Origin: JALORV01 sp963775635
GTDB lineage: Bacteria > Pseudomonadota > Gammaproteobacteria > Burkholderiales > Burkholderiaceae_F
Length of the DNA stretch: 64,000 nt
Direction: 5' to 3'
Assembly (NCBI GenBank): GCA_963775635.1
Contig: CAVZJO010000002.1
Span: forward strand, 1 to 64,000
The notes under the pieces were generated by a model. The model had not been told where the DNA came from, ran no database searches, and saw only the letters and a list, made by a program, of their open reading frames with translations. A program made the position numbers and the translations under genes. This document shows, one piece after another, positions 8,736-17,667 of the stretch (its first letter is position 1; every line of letters begins with the position of its first letter).

Positions 8736-10645
8736 GACGCCTACTGCGCGAGCCGCTGGTTCACTTCCTGCTGCTGGGCGCCGTGCTGTTCGGCGCCTGG
8801 CAGTTTGCTCAGAGTGACAGAGGCGCGCTCGCGCCTTCGAAGCAGATCCGCCTCACGGTCGATGAGCTGACTCAGCTCGCCCTCCTGTTCCAGTCGCAAT
8901 GGCGGCGCGAGCCGACTCCGGAGGAGTTCAGCCGACTGGTCGAGAATCGGGTGCAGGAAGAGGTCCTTTATCGCGAAGCGCTGGCGATGGGCCTCGACAA
9001 GGACGACACGATCGTCAAGCGCCGCATGGCGCAGAAGATGCAGTTCCTGGCGGAGGACGTCGGAGCGGCGCGCGAGCCCGACCGGGCCGAGCTCGAAGCC
9101 TGGTACGCGAAGAACAGCAACACGTTCGCGCAGCCCAATCGGGTGAGCTTTCGCCACCTGTACTTCTCGCCGGACCGTCGTGGAGCCCGTGCGCGTGAGG
9201 ACGCGGCGAACGCACTGACGAAGCTTGGGGGCCAGCCGCAGGACTCGAAGCTTGCGGGGTCAATCGCCGATGCGTTCATGTTCCAGGACTACTACCGCGA
9301 CCGCGCGCCCGAGCAGCTGGCCAAGGAGTTCGGGCCACAGTTCGCATTGGCCGTGGCGAAGCTCGAGCCAGGCTCGTGGCAGGGACCCGTCCAATCCGGT
9401 CTCGGCTGGCACCTGGTGTTCATCGACACCGCGGTACCGGGGCGCGTGCCGGCGTTCGAGGAAGTCGAAGCGGAGGTCAAGACTGCGTGGCTCGGCGAGC
9501 AGAAGGCGCTCGCATGGCAGAAGGCGTACAACGAGATGCGTGCGAAGTACAAGGTGCTGCTCCCGGACGTGCGCGGACCCCGCCGTGAGCGCGCCGTCCA
9601 CGTCGTCGTCGACGAAGCCGGCACCGTGAGCACCATCCTGGGGTGGACCGGCCGGCTGGCCGCGTTGCTGCTGCTCGTGACGGCGTTCTGCCTATCCCTC
9701 GCGCAAGCGCACGAGTCGCGGCCGGCGTATCTCGAGATCAAGGAAACCGCGCCCGGCCAGTACTCCGTGCTATGGCGCACGCCGGTGCTGGCCGGCATGC
9801 GGCTGCCGGTCGTGCTGCAGTTGCCTGCCGATGTGCGCAACCTCCGGGAGCCTCTGGTCCAGCAACTTTCGGACTCGGTGATCGAGCGCCGCGTACTCGA
9901 CGCCGGGCCGAACGGGCTTGCTGGCAAGCGCATCGAGTTTCCCGGCCTGCAGTTCACGATCACCGATGTACTGGTACGCACCCAGGGGCTCGACGGCACG
10001 CACTCGACCGAGCTGGTACGACCTGGGCGCCCGTGGATCGAATTCGCCGCCCCGCGCAGCACGGCGGCCACTGCCGGCGTGTTCCTGGCGCAGGGCGTCG
10101 AGCACATCCTGTTTGGCGTCGATCACCTGCTGTTCGTGCTTGGCCTGCTGCTGCTTGTGCGCTCGCCGTGGATGCTGGTCAAGACCATCACAGCATTCAC
10201 GATCGCACACAGCATCACGCTGGCGCTCGCGACGCTGGGCATCGTTAACGTTCCGAGGCCACCGCTGGAGGCGGCGATCGCGCTTTCGATCCTGTTCCTC
10301 GGCGTCGAGGTCGTCCGCGCCTGGCGCGGCGAATCGAGCTTCACGATTCGCAATCCCTGGGTCGTCGCCTTCGCCTTTGGCTTGCTGCACGGTTTCGGAT
10401 TTGCAAGCGGTCTGGCCACGATTGGCCTGCCGCAGGGCGACATCCCGCTCGCGCTGCTGATGTTCAATCTGGGCGTGGAGGTTGGACAACTCGCGTTTGT
10501 CGCCGTGATGATCCTGCTGTGGAAAGCGATCCACAGGCTCATGCCGAATTGGCCGCGGGCCGTGCCGCTGCTACCCGCGTACCTGGTCGGTACGCTCGGC
10601 GCCTTCTGGACGATCGAGCGGGTGGTGCAGATGGCCAGCGGATGA
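8732..10645 (+). CDS. membrane-anchored parvulin joined to a HupE/UreJ domain
   Basis: A single 637-residue ORF with two modules. Residues 1-285 form a PpiC/SurA-type peptidyl-prolyl isomerase: an N-terminal anchor (LVHFLLLGAVLFGAWQFA), a chaperone helix region, and a parvulin fold with FRHLYFSPD and VQSGLGWHLVFIDTAVPGR. From about residue 299 a signal-like helix (AALLLLVTAFCLSLAQAHE) starts a HupE/UreJ domain, with FLAQGVEHILFGVDHLLF and FAFGLLHGFGFASGL carrying membrane histidines typical of this putative nickel/cobalt permease family. The TTG start overlaps the DUF3604 stop. A GTG at 9626 could start HupE alone, and in the other frame a TGA at 9627-9629 would give a GTGA coupling, so the fusion may reflect a single-base error around 9560-9600. 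Confidence 0.8.
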   Translation: MRRLLREPLVHFLLLGAVLFGAWQFAQSDRGALAPSKQIRLTVDELTQLALLFQSQWRREPTPEEFSRLVENRVQEEVLYREALAMGLDKDDTIVKRRMAQKMQFLAEDVGAAREPDRAELEAWYAKNSNTFAQPNRVSFRHLYFSPDRRGARAREDAANALTKLGGQPQDSKLAGSIADAFMFQDYYRDRAPEQLAKEFGPQFALAVAKLEPGSWQGPVQSGLGWHLVFIDTAVPGRVPAFEEVEAEVKTAWLGEQKALAWQKAYNEMRAKYKVLLPDVRGPRRERAVHVVVDEAGTVSTILGWTGRLAALLLLVTAFCLSLAQAHESRPAYLEIKETAPGQYSVLWRTPVLAGMRLPVVLQLPADVRNLREPLVQQLSDSVIERRVLDAGPNGLAGKRIEFPGLQFTITDVLVRTQGLDGTHSTELVRPGRPWIEFAAPRSTAATAGVFLAQGVEHILFGVDHLLFVLGLLLLVRSPWMLVKTITAFTIAHSITLALATLGIVNVPRPPLEAAIALSILFLGVEVVRAWRGESSFTIRNPWVVAFAFGLLHGFGFASGLATIGLPQGDIPLALLMFNLGVEVGQLAFVAVMILLWKAIHRLMPNWPRAVPLLPAYLVGTLGAFWTIERVVQMASG

Positions 10646-10671
10646 AGTCCATGTCCTGCGCGCGGACGGCC

Positions 10672-11031
10672 CTAGCTCACCAGACCCAGCAGCCGCGCGC
10701 GGTCGACCGCGTGCCTGCGCGTGCCGGCGTTGAGCTTGCCGAACAGGTTCTTCAGGTGCCATTTCACGGTCTCGTCGCTGATATCCATCGACCGGGCGAT
10801 CAGCTTGTTCGGTAGGCCGTTGGCAAGCAGCTGCAGGACCTCGGTCTCCTTAGTGGTCAGCAGTCCGCCACTGACCGCGGTTGCAGGTGACGGCGCCGCG
10901 CGAGTACTCACGGCGGGCGTTCGTGTTGATTGCGGCGGACCGTCGTCCAGAATCTCCGCGATGCGCGGATGAAGGTCCTGTACCAACCGCTCGAGCCCGT
11001 TGAGCGACGCCAAGTCGCGTGCTTCGATCAC
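10672..11031 (-). CDS. LuxR-type HTH protein, probably N-terminally truncated
   Basis: A 119-residue ORF starting with GTG. Residues about 57-115 are a LuxR/GerE DNA-binding domain: LTTKETEVLQLLANGLPNKL, then DISDETVKWHLKNLFGKLNA and a recognition helix. The N-terminal part (LASLNGLERLVQDLHPRIAE) looks like the tail of a longer regulator, and the frame stays open upstream of the GTG without a better start. Full-length MalT-like regulators are around 900 residues, so this is likely a C-terminal remnant, although a short DNA-binding protein cannot be excluded. It overlaps nothing and is convergent with the parvulin-HupE gene. Confidence 0.6.
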   Translation of the reverse strand: MIEARDLASLNGLERLVQDLHPRIAEILDDGPPQSTRTPAVSTRAAPSPATAVSGGLLTTKETEVLQLLANGLPNKLIARSMDISDETVKWHLKNLFGKLNAGTRRHAVDRARLLGLVS

Positions 11032-11431
11032 GCGCGCACGAGCCTCGCGCTTGGCCGGAGCTTCGCTTTCACGTTGCGACCCGTGAAGCGATCATCCACT
11101 GCGACACGTTTGCTTCGGTCCGCGCGGCTACCGCGGTTTTGGAGCCACCAGTGCGCGAAAAGCGGATCGCTGCGCTTTCGTTTGGTTGCGATTCGGCGCG
11201 CCTCGGCCAAGCACTCGGCCAAGCATGTTGTGGGCGTCCCTCGTTCACCGGCCTTACAAGCGCCGGCAGGGTACTCGCCCCATCGCCACATCGTCGATGG
11301 CAGGTCGCGCGGCACCCTCAACGAAAAGCGCTCCACGGACAAAGCGGCCGACGAGCGCGGGCGGCTCAAACGAGGCAGTGCTGCGCGTAGCATCCCGTTT
11401 CGCGTGCTGCATTAACCTCGCGGGAGGCTGC
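11032..11431. other. non-coding or decayed stretch
   Basis: A 400-base region between the LuxR remnant and the MBL-like gene. The minus-strand frame continuous with the LuxR piece remains open for a short distance (EAPAKREARARVIEARD), which suggests that part of the missing regulator once lay here. No other coding signature, repeat or clear promoter is seen. The ribosome-binding site GGGAGG of the next gene is at 11422-11427. Confidence 0.4.
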
Positions 11432-12031
11432 ATGAAATCCTTGCACCGTCCTGATCTCTTGGGTTGGTCGCGCTTCGACGAGAAACGCAACGTCGACTTT
11501 TGCAGCGTGGCCTGGATCCGACCCGGCGGCAACGTCCTCATCGACCCGCTGCCAATGACTGAGCATGATCGGGCGCATCTCGCAGCGCTGGGTGGCGCCA
11601 CACTCATCATCATCACGAACTCCGACCACACGCGTGGCGCCCAGGGCCTGGCGCAGGAGCTTCGCGCCACGCTGTGCGGACCGCGCGCCGAACGCGGCAG
11701 CTTCCCGTTTCCGTGCGAGCACTGGCTCGGCGATGGGGATGAGCCCGTTCCCGGTTTGCACGTGCTTGAAATGCACGGGAGCAAAACCCCCGGCGAGCTC
11801 GCACTCGTTTTGGAACGGACGACGCTCATCACAGGTGATCTCGTGCGCGGGCACATGGGGGGCAAGCTGAACCTCCTGCCCGACGCCAAGCTCACGGACC
11901 ACGCACAAGCAGTCGCCTCGGTCCAGCGCATTCTCGACGCGTATCCGGACATCGAAACCGTCCTGGTCGGCGATGGCTGGCCTGTTTTCCACGACGGCAG
12001 GCGTGCGCTTGCCGCGCTGTGCGGACGCTGA
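11432..12031 (+). CDS. metallo-beta-lactamase-fold-like protein
   Basis: A 199-residue soluble protein with an MBL-superfamily layout: a hydrophobic strand with a GGNVLIDPLPM turn, TLIIITNSDHTRGAQGLA in the position of the HxHxDH metal motif, ELALVLERTTLITGDLVRGH (the GD aspartate motif), and a C-terminal VLVGDGWPVFHDGRRAL in the place of the last histidine. The canonical HxHxDH is reduced to NSDH, so metal binding may be altered or lost. GGGAGG lies five bases before the ATG. Relatives are annotated as MBL-fold hydrolases without a known substrate. Confidence 0.65.
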   Translation: MKSLHRPDLLGWSRFDEKRNVDFCSVAWIRPGGNVLIDPLPMTEHDRAHLAALGGATLIIITNSDHTRGAQGLAQELRATLCGPRAERGSFPFPCEHWLGDGDEPVPGLHVLEMHGSKTPGELALVLERTTLITGDLVRGHMGGKLNLLPDAKLTDHAQAVASVQRILDAYPDIETVLVGDGWPVFHDGRRALAALCGR

Positions 12032-12367
12032 ACATCGCAGCCGGGTAGCCGCACGTTCGATCGCCGCCAAGAGACCGCGCCGCAAGGCCGTGTTGGACCG
12101 CGAATCACATGACGACGCGATCCTGACTCGATCATGGGTCGCAGAAGGCGCCGGTTGGCACGGACCCGCCGTCGGCTTCACAGCGAAGCGGCCCGTCATG
12201 AGAGCCTGCCGGCACTTGGCGACTATTTCCGTCTGATCCGGCGTCCCTAATGGACGCTCGCGGCCTGCGTTGCCGTGCGGGACAATGACGAGGAAACTCG
12301 GCTCACCTGCGGATTGGGGTTCCAGCTGAAGAGGGTTCTTGCCGCAGACTCACTTGGAGGTTGATCA
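12032..12367. other. intergenic region without a recognised gene
   Basis: A 336-base region upstream of dodecin. No convincing ORF is visible. A small hairpin GCGTCC-CTAAT-GGACGC spans 12241-12257 but lacks a T-run, so it is not a typical terminator. A strong ribosome-binding site (CTTGGAGG) for dodecin sits at 12353-12360. Confidence 0.4.
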
Positions 12368-12580
12368 ATGAGCGACCATGTCTACAAGATAGTGGAATTG
12401 GTTGGTTCGTCGACCAAGGGTAGCGACGATGCGATTCGCAATGCGATCGAGAAGGCTTCGCTCACGTTGCGGCGTATCGACTGGTTCCAGGTGCTGGAAA
12501 CGCGGGGACACGTGGCCGACGGCAAGATCGCGCACTACCAGGTGACGCTGAAGGTGGGATTCCGCCTCGAATCGTCCTGA
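12368..12580 (+). CDS. dodecin flavin-binding protein
   Basis: A 70-residue protein matching dodecin over its full length: VYKIVELVGSSTKGSDDAI, then the central helix and RIDWFQVLETRGHVADGKI, ending in a final strand YQVTLKVGFRLE. The tryptophan in the DWFQV segment is the residue that stacks on the flavin isoalloxazine ring in characterised dodecins. Dodecins assemble into hollow dodecamers that store and protect riboflavin, FMN or FAD and damp photochemistry. It is monocistronic here with a good ribosome-binding site. Confidence 0.93.
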   Translation: MSDHVYKIVELVGSSTKGSDDAIRNAIEKASLTLRRIDWFQVLETRGHVADGKIAHYQVTLKVGFRLESS

Positions 12581-12694
12581 TCACCACTGCGTTGTCACCG
12601 TTCGAGCGGCTTGACCGCCGACCGCTTGACGTGAGCCCGGAACTCGGCGGGCGTCGCGGCGTGCGCACTGCGGAAGCGCCCTAAGGGGGCCATC

Positions 12695-13522
12695 ATGGAC
12701 ATCGCATCGTATTTCCCGAAGGAACTGTTCAAGGGCCGGACCGTGTTCGTCACGGGCGGCGGCAGCGGCATCAATCTCGGCATTGCAAAGAACTTCGCGG
12801 CGCTCGGCGCCAACGTTGCCATCTGCGGTCGCACCCAAAGCAAGCTGGATGCAGCCGCTGTGGAGCTGCGCGCACTGGGCGCCAAGGTCAGCGCCGTCGC
12901 CGCCGACGTGCGCGACTTTGCAGCGCTGGAAGCGGCGCTCGCGACGAGCCGGAAAGAGCTGGGCCCGGTCGATGTCCTGGTGGCGGGTGCCGCCGGCAAC
13001 TTCCCGGTGCGCGCGGAGAAGCTTTCAACCAACGGCTTTAAGACGGTCATCGACATCGACCTGCTCGGGGCTTTCAACTCGGCGCGTGCGGCGTTCGAGC
13101 AACTCAAGGAAACGCGCGGCACCATCCTTTTCATTTCGGCCGGCATGGCCTACATGCCGCATGCCTTCCAGGTTCACGTTGGAGCGGCCAAGGCCGGCAT
13201 CGACATGATGATGAAGAACCTGGCGCTCGAATGGGGACCGTACGGGATCCGCAGCAACAGCATCGTGCCCGGCCCGATTGAAGGAACCGAGGGGATGAAG
13301 CGACTCGCCGGCTCGGCGCATCAGGAAACGTTGATCAACAGCGTTCCCTTGCGCCGCATGGGCACCGTCGACGACATCGGTCAGACGGCAGCTTTCCTCG
13401 CGTCGCCGCTGGCGTCCTACATTACGGGCTGCGTCGTCGTGTGCGACGGCGGCCAGAACCTGGCCGGCTCGACCGTGTTCAACCTCGGAACCGAGCAGAT
13501 GCTGCGCGAACAGCCCCGTTAA
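12695..13522 (+). CDS. SDR oxidoreductase, 2,4-dienoyl-CoA reductase-like
   Basis: A 275-residue short-chain dehydrogenase. It has a TGGGSGINLGIAKNFA dinucleotide-binding motif, a CGRTQSKL NADP-type loop, and VLVAGAAGNF where classical SDRs have NNAG. This GAAGNF form is characteristic of 2,4-dienoyl-CoA reductases (DECR). The usual YxxxK is replaced by HVGAAKAGID: the lysine is kept but the tyrosine is absent, also as in DECR enzymes, which use other proton donors. The segment SIVPGPIEGTEGMKRL matches the DECR consensus. The likely job is NADPH-dependent reduction of dienoyl-CoA in oxidation of unsaturated fatty acids; neighbours give no extra support. Confidence 0.8.
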   Translation: MDIASYFPKELFKGRTVFVTGGGSGINLGIAKNFAALGANVAICGRTQSKLDAAAVELRALGAKVSAVAADVRDFAALEAALATSRKELGPVDVLVAGAAGNFPVRAEKLSTNGFKTVIDIDLLGAFNSARAAFEQLKETRGTILFISAGMAYMPHAFQVHVGAAKAGIDMMMKNLALEWGPYGIRSNSIVPGPIEGTEGMKRLAGSAHQETLINSVPLRRMGTVDDIGQTAAFLASPLASYITGCVVVCDGGQNLAGSTVFNLGTEQMLREQPR

Positions 13523-13551
13523 GCGGCCGCGGGCGTCGTGTGCGGCAGTCA

Positions 13552-14457
13552 TCAACGATCGAGTTCGATGTCTTCGTAGGACACCGGATCCTCGCGCGGC
13601 TCGATGTGTGTGAACACCGACGCGCCCGGAATGGCGAGCGCGACCTCGCGCTCGATCGCTTCGGCGAGATCGTGCGCCCGCTGCACGGTCCATGCACCCG
13701 GCACAAGAACGTGCATCGACACGAATGAACGGCCAGCGGCCGCGCGCGTGCGCAATGCATGAAACTCGATGTCCTCTGCCCGGAACCGCTGCAACACGGT
13801 CTCGATCGCCGCGCGCTCGCCAGCGGGCAGCGACGGGTCGAGCAGGCCGACCGCCGATCGGCGCACCAGCGAGAAGCCGGTCAGCACGATGTTGGCGGCG
13901 ACTGCGAGCGCGATCAACGGGTCGAGCCAGTTCCACTGCGTGACAGCGACGGCGCCGACCGCCACAACGACGCCGACCGAGGTCCAGACATCAGTCATCA
14001 GGTGGCGGCCATCGGCCTCAAGCGCGATCGACCGATAGTGCCTCGCTGCCTTCATCAGAACGCGCGCCACAGCCAGGTTGATCGCAGTGGCGATGATCGA
14101 GAGCGCAAGCCCGAGCCCGATTTGCTCGAGCGCCTGCGGATGCAGTAATCGATCGACCGCCGCCCATGCAATCGCGAGCGCCGCGGCGAAGATCAGCGCG
14201 CCTTCGAGGCCGCTCGCAAAGTACTCGGCCTTGGAGTAGCCGTAGGCATATTCGTCGGTGGGCGGGCGGGCCGACAGGGTCAGCATCCACAGCGTCATCG
14301 CGGCGGCCACCAGGTTGACGATCGACTCGAGCGCGTCCGACAGCAGCCCCACCGACCCCGTCAGCCACCACGCGCCGGCCTTGATCGAGGTCGTTGCAAT
14401 CGCGGCGGCGATCGACAGCCAGGCGAAGCGCACCAGATGGGAGCGACTGACAGTCAT
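13552..14457 (-). CDS. cation diffusion facilitator transporter
   Basis: A 301-residue CDF-family protein with six predicted membrane helices. GSVGLLSDALESIVNLVAAA carries the helix II metal-site Asp, and ADGRHLMTDVWTSVG carries the helix V H-x3-D pair, as in Zn/Fe/Mn exporters. A cytosolic metallochaperone-like C-terminal domain follows (HALRTRAAAGRSFVSMHVLV). ATG at 14457 aligns with the family N-terminus; ATG at 14487 is also possible and would sit two bases after the serB stop. CDF proteins export divalent metals using the proton gradient. It lies directly downstream of serB in the same direction, so it may be co-transcribed. Confidence 0.88.
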   Translation of the reverse strand: MTVSRSHLVRFAWLSIAAAIATTSIKAGAWWLTGSVGLLSDALESIVNLVAAAMTLWMLTLSARPPTDEYAYGYSKAEYFASGLEGALIFAAALAIAWAAVDRLLHPQALEQIGLGLALSIIATAINLAVARVLMKAARHYRSIALEADGRHLMTDVWTSVGVVVAVGAVAVTQWNWLDPLIALAVAANIVLTGFSLVRRSAVGLLDPSLPAGERAAIETVLQRFRAEDIEFHALRTRAAAGRSFVSMHVLVPGAWTVQRAHDLAEAIEREVALAIPGASVFTHIEPREDPVSYEDIELDR

Positions 14458-14489
14458 CGCAGGTGTGCTGCGGCCGGCGCCATCCATCC

Positions 14490-15362
14490 TCAGTGCGGCG
14501 CGACATCCGTGAACCACGCGAGCACGCCATCGAGCGGCGCGTGGCTCAGCGCGAAGGTGGCCTTCTCGCGTACGACCGGCTTGGCGCGCCACGCGACCGA
14601 GATGCCGGCGAGTGCCATCATCTTCAGGTCGTTGGCACCGTCACCGACGACAATCGACCGATCGGTCGGACACTCAAGCTCGGCGCACAGGTCGCGCACC
14701 GCCTGCGCCTTGCCTTCGGCATCGACGATCGCCGCGCCGCCCGCACCCGCGACCTTGCCGGTCAGCCGACCCTCGATGATCTCGAGTTCGTTCGACCGCG
14801 TCGCATCGAAGCCGAGGCGCTCGCGCATGCGGTCGGTGAAGAAGGTGAAGCCGCCAGTGACGAGCAGCGTCTTGAGTCCAGCCGCGCGGCACGCGGAAAC
14901 CAGCTGCTCGGCGCCGTCGTTCAGTGCCAGCTTCTCGTCGTGCACGCGCTGCAGTAGCACGGCGTCCACACCGGCCAGCATCGCGACGCGCCGGCGCAGG
15001 CTTTCGCTGTAGTCGGCGATCTCGCCGCGCATCGCCGCTTCGGTGATCGCGGCCACTTCCTCGCCGCGTCCGGCCAGTGCCGCCACTTCATCCAGGCTCT
15101 CGATCGTGATCAGCGTCGAGTCCATGTCGAGCGCGAGGACGCGGAAATCCGCCAGGCGCCACGCCGGATCGACGAATGCGCAGTCGAGCTTCCAGTATTC
15201 ACCCAGGCCGCGTACCGCCTTGCGGACTTCGAGGTCGTCCGGCACCGCCACGCAACGCGCGGAGTGGCCGGCGACGCGGATTCGCTCCGGCATGCAAACG
15301 ACCTTGAAGGTATCGAGCGCTTCGGACGATAAGGCCGGTCCCTGGACGACAAGGTCTTTCAT
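14490..15362 (-). CDS. serB: phosphoserine phosphatase
   Basis: A 290-residue SerB. It catalyses the last step of L-serine synthesis, hydrolysis of phosphoserine. The C-terminal HAD domain has motif I DMDSTLITIESLDEVA with the nucleophile Asp, motif II LLVTGGFTFFTDRM, and motif III/IV VVGDGANDLKMMALAGISVA. The N-terminal 75 residues are the ACT-like extension seen in proteobacterial SerB. It is followed closely by the CDF transporter and is divergent from the TPR gene across 45 bases. Confidence 0.95.
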   Translation of the reverse strand: MKDLVVQGPALSSEALDTFKVVCMPERIRVAGHSARCVAVPDDLEVRKAVRGLGEYWKLDCAFVDPAWRLADFRVLALDMDSTLITIESLDEVAALAGRGEEVAAITEAAMRGEIADYSESLRRRVAMLAGVDAVLLQRVHDEKLALNDGAEQLVSACRAAGLKTLLVTGGFTFFTDRMRERLGFDATRSNELEIIEGRLTGKVAGAGGAAIVDAEGKAQAVRDLCAELECPTDRSIVVGDGANDLKMMALAGISVAWRAKPVVREKATFALSHAPLDGVLAWFTDVAPH

Positions 15363-15407
15363 CGGGCAGGGAGTGTAGTATCCGCGCGCCCGCAGAGGAG
15401 GGAAGAC

Positions 15408-17195
15408 ATGCCATCAAAACGCCATCGCATCGCACTTGCGCTCGCCGCCGCCTGCGGCCTCGTGATACCAGCCGCGGCAAATCCGGGCAACGACGTCGGC
15501 TTCGATCCGCTGCTGAGCGACGGTGCCGCCTGCGCTCCGGGAGCAAGCGGACCACCGGCGTTGCTGAAAAAACTGATCCTCGCGGCCACCGAGACGGCGC
15601 CGTTCCAGCCGGTGCCCGCCAAACCTGTATTGGCCGACACGCCGGTGCTCTACACCAATCTCGGCACGTTGCGGTTCAAGGCTGGCACGCGCAGCCCCAA
15701 GGCGCAGGCCTGGTTCGATCAGGGAATCCGGCTGGCGTTCGCGTTCAACCACGCCGAGGCGCAGCGCGCCTTCCGCGAGGCACAAAAGCTCGACCCCAAT
15801 TGCGCACTGTGCTTCTGGGGTGAAGCGCTGATTCTCGGGCCGAACATCAACATGCCGATGGTGCCGGAAGCCAATGCGCCCGCGCTGGAAGCCCTCGGCA
15901 AGTCTGTCGCGCTGGCACCGTCCGCGCCGGCGCGCGACCGCGCGCTGATCGACGCGCTCGCCAAGCGTTACTCGGCCGATCCGAAGGCTGAGCGCGCCGC
16001 ACTCGACGCTGCCTATGCGGACGCGATGAAGCAGGTCGCCGCGCGCTATCCGGCCGATGACACGATCCAGACACTGACGGCCGAGGCGATGATGGACACG
16101 CAGCCGTGGGACTACTGGGAGGCGGGCGGTACCAAACCCAAGGGTCGCGGCGGCGAGATCGTGTCGACGCTGGAAACGGTGCTTAAACGCAACCCGAAAC
16201 ATCCAGGCGCGATTCACCTATACATCCACGCGGTCGAAGCGTCGACACAGCCGCAGAAGGCGCTTCCGTATGCCGACCGGCTCGGCGCGCTGATGCCTGG
16301 CGCAGGTCACGTCGTGCACATGCCGGCGCACATTTATTACCGCGTCGGGATGTACCACAAGTCGCTCGACACGAACAAACGCGCGATGGCCGTCGACGAA
16401 AGCTATTTCAAGACCTCGCCGTCTGACCCGCTGTACAAGTCGGCTTACTACCCGCACAACATCCATTTCCTGATGGTGTCGGCGCAGATGGGCGGCGACG
16501 GACCGGCGGCGATCACCGCGGCGCAGAAGCTCGACGCCTCGATGGCGCCAGAGATAGTCGCGCAGTTCGCGATCATGCAGCCGGTCAAGGCCGCGCCGTA
16601 CACCACGCACGCGCTGTTCAGCGCGCCGGACACGATCCTTGCGCTGCCGGCGCCGCCCGCCAACCTGGCGCTGGTCGACACGATGTATCACTACGCGCGC
16701 GCGCTGGCATTTGCGCGCAAGAAGGACAGCGATTCGGCGCAGAAGGAGATCGACGCGCTGGCACGCATCCTGCGCGAGACCGACTACAAGCCCTTCGAGG
16801 AATTTGGCATTCCAGCGAAGGAGATTGTCGACACAGCCCGACTCGTGGCCACCGCGCGGCTGGCCGATGCCAAGGGCGACCTCGACGGTGCGGCGCGCGC
16901 CTATGAGGAGGCCGTCTTCATCGAAGACGCGCTCGCCTACACCGAGCCACCTTACTGGTACTACCCGGTGCGGCAGTCGCTGGGCGCAATCAAGCTGCGC
17001 CAGGGCAAGCTCGACGACGCCGAAAAGGCGTTTCGTGACTCGCTCGGTCGCGTGCGCAACAACGGGTGGGCGCTGGCGGGTCTGGCCGAAACGTATCGGC
17101 GCAAGGGCGATGCGAGTAGCGAGAAAGCGGCGCGGCAGGCGTTTGCGCGCACCTGGTTCGGAAGCCCACAGGGCCCGGCGATCGACCAGCTCTGA
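15408..17195 (+). CDS. secreted TPR-repeat protein
   Basis: A 595-residue exported protein with signal peptide RIALALAAACGLVIPAAANP. Tetratricopeptide-like helices run through the mature part: an early block with WFDQGIRLAFAFNHAEAQRA and FREAQKLDPNCALCFWGEAL, and a late block with RQGKLDDAEKAFRDSLGRV and NNGWALAGLAETYRRKGD. A conserved central segment contains GHVVHMPAHIYYRVG and HNIHFLMVSA. Histidine-rich motifs of this kind recur in uncharacterised tetratricopeptide proteins of environmental bacteria, and a metal site is possible. No enzyme activity is known to me for this family. Confidence 0.8.
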   Translation: MPSKRHRIALALAAACGLVIPAAANPGNDVGFDPLLSDGAACAPGASGPPALLKKLILAATETAPFQPVPAKPVLADTPVLYTNLGTLRFKAGTRSPKAQAWFDQGIRLAFAFNHAEAQRAFREAQKLDPNCALCFWGEALILGPNINMPMVPEANAPALEALGKSVALAPSAPARDRALIDALAKRYSADPKAERAALDAAYADAMKQVAARYPADDTIQTLTAEAMMDTQPWDYWEAGGTKPKGRGGEIVSTLETVLKRNPKHPGAIHLYIHAVEASTQPQKALPYADRLGALMPGAGHVVHMPAHIYYRVGMYHKSLDTNKRAMAVDESYFKTSPSDPLYKSAYYPHNIHFLMVSAQMGGDGPAAITAAQKLDASMAPEIVAQFAIMQPVKAAPYTTHALFSAPDTILALPAPPANLALVDTMYHYARALAFARKKDSDSAQKEIDALARILRETDYKPFEEFGIPAKEIVDTARLVATARLADAKGDLDGAARAYEEAVFIEDALAYTEPPYWYYPVRQSLGAIKLRQGKLDDAEKAFRDSLGRVRNNGWALAGLAETYRRKGDASSEKAARQAFARTWFGSPQGPAIDQL

Positions 17196-17232
17196 GCAGG
17201 TGGTGGTGCCCGCGCTCGGAGCGCGGCAGCCG

Positions 17233-17634
17233 ATGAGCGCCTCTCTGCGAACCTTCGCCGCCGCCTCGATACTCATCCCGTTGTTGAGCGCCTGCTTCAC
17301 CGATGCAGCAACCCGCCTCGCGCACGACCTCGAGGCCGGCGCAGGGAAAGTCGGACGCAACGAGGGTTCCCGCTACACGATCGTGCACCGCGTGCCGTCG
17401 AAGCGAGGTGAATGCGAGGGACCGTATCGCGTCCAGTTCGACAGGGTCGGCGCGATCATCATCTGGTGCAAGGACGCGTCCGGCGACAAGACAGTGTCGA
17501 GCCACAGCACAACCGCCCACGGCCGGCATGCTGAGATCGCGGATACGCGCATCGTCGACAAGCCGAAGGACGAAACGCTGCTCGTCGACCTCCAGCGGCG
17601 CAGCGGCCGCGTGGTGATCGTCGACGTGAGATGA
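17233..17634 (+). CDS. small hypothetical lipoprotein
   Basis: A 133-residue protein starting at ATG 17233, 38 bases after the TPR gene. The N-terminus LRTFAAASILIPLLSACFTD is a lipoprotein signal with lipobox LSAC. The mature domain alternates beta strands (YTIVHRVPSKRGECEGPYRV, AIIIWCKDA, VVIVDVR). Two cysteines in the mature part could form a disulfide. No family is recognised. Probably co-transcribed with the TPR gene. Confidence 0.65.
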   Translation: MSASLRTFAAASILIPLLSACFTDAATRLAHDLEAGAGKVGRNEGSRYTIVHRVPSKRGECEGPYRVQFDRVGAIIIWCKDASGDKTVSSHSTTAHGRHAEIADTRIVDKPKDETLLVDLQRRSGRVVIVDVR

Positions 17635-17667
17635 GGCGGGATCAAACGCCCGAATGATCGCCCGACC

